This document shows positions 60,524 through 64,000 of a DNA stretch of 64,000 bases, piece after piece. The DNA comes from Thermohalobaculum sp039026375 (lineage in GTDB: Bacteria; Pseudomonadota; Alphaproteobacteria; Rhodobacterales; Rhodobacteraceae): positions 1 to 64,000 of the forward strand of contig JBCCML010000002.1 of NCBI GenBank assembly GCA_039026375.1. Reading direction: 5' to 3'. The stretch's first letter is position 1; every line of letters starts with the position of its first letter. Under the pieces are notes generated by a model that saw nothing but the letters and a program-made list of their open reading frames with translations, was not told the origin of the DNA and did not search any database. The translations under genes and the position numbers were made by a program.

Positions 60524-61735
60524 ATGGACCTTAATGCTGCTCACGTTGACGCTGCTTACCTGGCGATTCGCAACGCTACCATTCATACACCGACCGTGCG
60601 GGCGACGCGTCTATCCCTGCAGCTCGGTATCGATCTTTTTCTGAAGTTGGAAAATCTCCAACACACGAATTCCTTCAAAGCACGCGGTGCGTTAGCGAAG
60701 CTTTTGACTCTGAACCAAACCGACCGGGCTGCTGGGGTAATTGCCTGCAGCGCAGGGAACCATGCGCAGGGTGTTGCGTATCATGCGTCACGCTTGGGGA
60801 TCCCATCAACGATCGTGATGCCGGAAGGGACGCCCTTCAACAAAATCAAGCGAACTGAAGATTTCGGAGCTGATGTTGTCATCCACGGGTCAAACTTCGA
60901 CGAAAGCGTCCAATTCACCTTGGACATGGCCGCGGCACGCAGCCTGACATTCATTCATCCGTTCGACGATCCCGTAGTCGCCGCTGGTCAAGGCACAGTG
61001 GCAATTGAGATGTTGGCAGAACAACCAGATTTAGATGCTCTGGTCGTGCCGATTGGCGGTGGAGGCTTGATTGCCGGCATGGCGGTGGCTGCGAAGTCGA
61101 TCAACCCGGAAATTCAACTGATTGGCGCTCAGGCCGAGATGTTCGACGCTGTGAAGGCTCGATTGGATCATACGGCAACACATCTGTCGGGATCCAGCCT
61201 GGCAGAGGGTATTGCAGTACGCGCACCCTCAGAAGCAAATCTCGCAGTGATCAAGGCAAACGTTGATCGTGTCGATAGTGCGACAGAAGCTGAAATTGAG
61301 GACGCCATCTTTGATTTGCTGAGCCATGAAAAACTCGTTGCAGAGGGTGCGCCCGGCGCGGGTCTCGCTGTCATCAAGAAGCATTTGGCCGCTTACAGAA
61401 ACAAAAAAGTCGGACTAGTCATTTGCGGCGGGAACATCGACTCCCGGATACTTTCGACACTGATCCTACGTGGCTTGGTTCGCGACGGACGGATCACACG
61501 GCTGACGTTCGAAATCGATGACACTCCTGGTCAATTATCCGAAATCTCTCGGATCATTGGAGAAGGGGGCGCGAACGTGATCGAGGTCATTCACCAACGG
61601 ATGATGCAAACAGTGGCGCTTAAACAGGCCGAGTTAGACGTCGTGATTGAAGCCAGGGACAGGCATCATGTTGAAGACATTGTCTCCAAATTGCGTGCTC
61701 ACGGCTTCAGTGTCCGTACCGACAACGGCGTCTGA
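60524..61735 (+). CDS. Threonine ammonia-lyase
   Basis: A 403-aa PLP enzyme converting threonine to 2-oxobutyrate and ammonia. The PLP lysine lies in TNSFKARGALAKL near residue 51; AGNHAQGVAYHA and the phosphate-binding GGGGLIAGMAV loop follow. A single ACT domain forms the C-terminus (LTFEIDDTPGQLSEISRIIG), fitting the shorter ACT-containing class. It could be biosynthetic (isoleucine) or catabolic. A serine/threonine racemase-like activity cannot be excluded. It converges on the lldD gene. Confidence 0.9.
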   Translation: MDLNAAHVDAAYLAIRNATIHTPTVRATRLSLQLGIDLFLKLENLQHTNSFKARGALAKLLTLNQTDRAAGVIACSAGNHAQGVAYHASRLGIPSTIVMPEGTPFNKIKRTEDFGADVVIHGSNFDESVQFTLDMAAARSLTFIHPFDDPVVAAGQGTVAIEMLAEQPDLDALVVPIGGGGLIAGMAVAAKSINPEIQLIGAQAEMFDAVKARLDHTATHLSGSSLAEGIAVRAPSEANLAVIKANVDRVDSATEAEIEDAIFDLLSHEKLVAEGAPGAGLAVIKKHLAAYRNKKVGLVICGGNIDSRILSTLILRGLVRDGRITRLTFEIDDTPGQLSEISRIIGEGGANVIEVIHQRMMQTVALKQAELDVVIEARDRHHVEDIVSKLRAHGFSVRTDNGV

Positions 61736-61773
61736 CTGCGGGACGGACGAAGCCGATAATCACACTGCGGGCA

Positions 61774-62934
61774 TTACGCAGCCATCTTCCGGAACCTTAG
61801 GTTGTCGCGGCTTAGCTGATCCAACTGCGTGACACCCATAAGTTTCATGTCACGCTCAATCTCTGTCTTTAGATTGCCAAGCGCCTTCTCAACGCCGGCC
61901 TGTCCAGCCGCCGCCAGCGCGTACAAGTAGAGTCTACCACCCGAACACGCCTTCGCCCCCACAGACAGTGCTTTCAGCACGTGAGTGCCCCGCTGGATGC
62001 CGCCTTCGCAGATAACGTCAATCTTGTCGCCGACCGCATCACAGATCTCCGCAAGTTGGTCGAATGGACTGCGCGATCCATCCAATTGCCGGCCGCCATG
62101 GTTCGACACCATGATCCCAGTGCAGCCTATATCCACTGCGCGCCTGGCGTCTTCGACACTCATGATGCCTTTAAGTGCAAATTGGCCGTCCCATTTTGCG
62201 CAAAGCTCTTCCGCATCTTTCCAATTCATCGATTGGTCCAGCATGGATGAGAAGTAGTTCCCGACGGATACGGCAAGGTTTGTGCCAGCGTCGACATGCC
62301 CAGACAGGTGCGGCATGTCGAACTTCTCTTTCGTATAGAAGTTCCATGCCCACATCGGATGCGTCGCGAAACTAACAACAGAGCCCAGCGTGAGCTTTGG
62401 CGGGGATGTGAAGCCCGTGCGGAGATCTCGTTCCCGATTACCACCGGTGATCGTATCCACAGTCAGCGCCATCACATCGAATTTAGCGGCTTTCGCGCGC
62501 TCCAGCAGCGCATCGTTTAGTCCGCGATCCTTGTGGAAATAGAACTGGAACATCTTTGGGGTGTTCGCGATTTGCGCAATTTCTTCGACGGTTACTGTGG
62601 CCAGGGAGGACACGCCAAACATCGTCCCGTACTTTGACGCGGCTTTTGCAACAGCGCGCTCACCCTCGTGGTGAAACAGCCGCTGCAAAGCCGTCGGCGC
62701 ACAGTAAACTGGCATGTCGAGCTTCTGGCCCATAACCTCGACAGACATGTCCACTTCTTCAACACCGGCCAGAACGTTGGGGACAAGATCGCAGTCCTCG
62801 TATGCCTGGGTATTGCGTTGGTACGTGTTCTCGTCGTCAGCAGCCCCGTCAATGTAGTGAAAGATGGGACTGGGCAGACGACGCTTTGCCAGTCGTCGAA
62901 AGTCTTGGAAATTATGGCAGGATTTGACACCCAT
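61774..62934 (-). CDS. lldD: FMN-dependent L-lactate dehydrogenase / alpha-hydroxy-acid oxidase
   Basis: A 386-aa TIM-barrel flavoenzyme of the LldD/glycolate oxidase family. N-terminal NFQDFRRLAKRRLPSPIFHYIDGAADDE, the FMN-binding AVAKAASKYGTMFGVSS, and the catalytic SNHGGRQLDGSRSPFDQL with His and Arg are all visible. Electrons probably go to quinone. The start MGVKSCHNF follows GGAGAG; an ATG four codons upstream is possible. A 7-bp AATTGGT/ACCAATT inverted repeat lies about 40 bases before the start. Lactate is the most likely substrate but related hydroxy acids remain possible. Confidence 0.88.
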   Translation of the reverse strand: MGVKSCHNFQDFRRLAKRRLPSPIFHYIDGAADDENTYQRNTQAYEDCDLVPNVLAGVEEVDMSVEVMGQKLDMPVYCAPTALQRLFHHEGERAVAKAASKYGTMFGVSSLATVTVEEIAQIANTPKMFQFYFHKDRGLNDALLERAKAAKFDVMALTVDTITGGNRERDLRTGFTSPPKLTLGSVVSFATHPMWAWNFYTKEKFDMPHLSGHVDAGTNLAVSVGNYFSSMLDQSMNWKDAEELCAKWDGQFALKGIMSVEDARRAVDIGCTGIMVSNHGGRQLDGSRSPFDQLAEICDAVGDKIDVICEGGIQRGTHVLKALSVGAKACSGGRLYLYALAAAGQAGVEKALGNLKTEIERDMKLMGVTQLDQLSRDNLRFRKMAA

Positions 62935-62972
62935 AACACTCTCCATTGTTCGCTGGAGACGCAAATAGCATA

Positions 62973-62997
62973 AATTGGTAAAATGAAAAGACCAATT
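62973..62997. promoter_or_regulatory. Inverted repeat AATTGGT-N11-ACCAATT upstream of lldD
   Basis: Perfect 7-bp arms at 62973-62979 and 62991-62997, 39 bases upstream of the lldD start. TTGGT/ACCAA half-sites are the type bound by GntR/FadR-subfamily regulators such as LldR and PdhR, although their usual spacing is shorter. It could instead be a weak terminator of the YeiH gene, but no T-run is present. Confidence 0.45.
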
Positions 62998-63019
62998 ATG
63001 CGTTTCTTGAAGGTGATGG

Positions 63020-63997
63020 TTAGGCGGATATGCCGGTCCAAACCAGGATCGAGACGACCAGTCCCCCAATGAAAAGCGTTTGGGCGACCAATAGGGCGAT
63101 CGCCGCGCCACCCACATCGACCACGTCCTTGAGTGACGTCTTTATGCCAACCGCAGCGATTGCCGTGAGCAATGCCCAGCTGGAAACACCAGCAGCTGCG
63201 TCTTGAATGCCACTAGGAATGAGCCCGAGCGAGTTGATTCCAACTAAGACGAAGAAGATCGCCACAAAAATTGGAACCAACGGCGGCCTTTCACCAGACG
63301 CATTTTCGTCGACAGGCAGCCGACGAATGACAAGAGCCGCTATGAAGATTATGGGGGCCAGCATGGCGACGCGAAGCAATTTCACGATCGTTGCCACTTC
63401 GCCTGTCTGATCAGAGACCGAAAACCCAGCGCCGACCACTTGAGCGACATCATGGATCGTCGCACCCAGAAAGATCCCTGCCTCGCGGTCCGATAGACGT
63501 AGAACCTCTGCGAAGGCGGGATACAGTATCATCGCTGCGGTGGACAAAACAGTCACGCCAACGACTGTAAAAACCAAGCGTTCTTCGCTTCGGTCGTCCT
63601 TCGGAAGTATTGCAGAGATCGCCATCGCTGCAGAGGCGCCGCAAATGGCCACCGATCCGGCCGACAGAAAGGCAAATCGCGCTCGAAAGCCGAAGAAACG
63701 GGCAAATAGCATCCCAAATGCGATCGTCGCAATCACGCCACTCACAACAAGTAGCAAAACTGGCCAACCAAGCCCCACAGCCATATCGGCGCTAATCCTG
63801 ACCCCCAGGAGAGCGACGCCAACGCGCAGCACAGTCTTCGATGCAAAGCTGATGCCCGCGCCACAGGTTGGGTGCTCGGTCAAGAAATGCAGCGCTATAC
63901 CGAACAACAAGGCCATCAACATCGCCGGCGCGCCATAGTGATCGGAAACAAAACGAGCTGCTAGGGCGACTATTCCTGCCACAAAAAGCCCAGGCAA
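63020..63997 (-). CDS. YeiH/UPF0324 family membrane protein (5' end cut by window)
   Basis: At least 325 residues of a polytopic membrane protein with about ten helices, matching the YeiH (UPF0324, putative sulfate exporter) family. Family-type sequence includes HPTCGAGISFASKTVLRVGVALLG, AGSVAICGASAAMAISAIL and AGIFLGATIHDVAQVVGAGF. The frame runs to the edge; TTG at 63997 is not necessarily the start, and the family usually has slightly more sequence upstream. It shares orientation with lldD, 85 bases upstream of it. The transported substrate is not established. Confidence 0.85.
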   Translation of the reverse strand: MPGLFVAGIVALAARFVSDHYGAPAMLMALLFGIALHFLTEHPTCGAGISFASKTVLRVGVALLGVRISADMAVGLGWPVLLLVVSGVIATIAFGMLFARFFGFRARFAFLSAGSVAICGASAAMAISAILPKDDRSEERLVFTVVGVTVLSTAAMILYPAFAEVLRLSDREAGIFLGATIHDVAQVVGAGFSVSDQTGEVATIVKLLRVAMLAPIIFIAALVIRRLPVDENASGERPPLVPIFVAIFFVLVGINSLGLIPSGIQDAAAGVSSWALLTAIAAVGIKTSLKDVVDVGGAAIALLVAQTLFIGGLVVSILVWTGISA

Positions 63998-64000
63998 AAG

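Overview
The window looks like chromosome of a GC-rich alphaproteobacterium, most likely a marine Rhodobacterales / Roseobacter-group member. This rests on the gene content: a short ProS without the editing insert, the HdaA-type DnaA-like protein, the ppx-ppk-hdaA-AI-2E block, bolA-grxD, a cyo cluster with its own SURF1, and an Na+-NQR operon. No sequence search was possible, so the taxonomy is inferred.

Region 1 (1-26.5 kb) is GC-rich housekeeping DNA. It holds dnaE, a DUF1127-type small protein, an agmatinase-family ureohydrolase, a GST, an atypical trypsin-like protease with a small overlapping partner, an SDR, lolD-lolC/E, proS, ppx-ppk-hdaA-AI-2E permease, nadK, glyA, a ThDP decarboxylase of the guanidino-oxopentanoate type, bolA-grxD-pth, a secreted unknown and ychF. 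A tRNA-Gln(CTG) gene closes it. A probable amber-interrupted pseudogene (SnoaL/DUF4440-like) lies at 5.9-6.3 kb.

Region 2 (26.5-33.6 kb), just after the tRNA, is framed by two 83-bp direct repeats (77/83 identical). Each repeat holds four CATAC motifs spaced exactly 11 bp apart. Between the repeats lie a tiny membrane peptide, a CHASE2-class III nucleotide cyclase, a giant FecR-TPR-outer-membrane-barrel protein whose base composition drops sharply at the barrel, and a small secreted protein. This is the best candidate for an undescribed system: an envelope-to-cAMP (or cGMP) signalling module on an element-like segment.

Region 3 (33.6-44.1 kb) has a sulfotransferase, a Tat-exported multicopper oxidase and a GNAT. 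It then carries a tightly coupled operon: a polyamine-type ABC importer, an Asp/Glu/hydantoin racemase, PuuE allantoinase, ureidoglycine aminohydrolase and ureidoglycolate lyase. I read it as import and degradation of allantoin-type ureides to glyoxylate. Allantoate amidohydrolase is not in the window.

Region 4 (44.3-64 kb), with visibly lower GC, is mainly respiratory. It holds cyoABCD-surf1 (a quinol oxidase), an MFS transporter, a CBS protein, a CbiX-type chelatase with a His-rich tail, and nqrM-apbE divergent from nqrABCDEF. It ends with threonine ammonia-lyase, an FMN-dependent L-lactate dehydrogenase-type enzyme and a YeiH-type membrane protein cut by the window edge. Together Nqr (Na+-pumping quinone reduction), LldD (lactate to quinone) and Cyo (quinol oxidation) form a compact cytochrome-c-independent respiratory chain.
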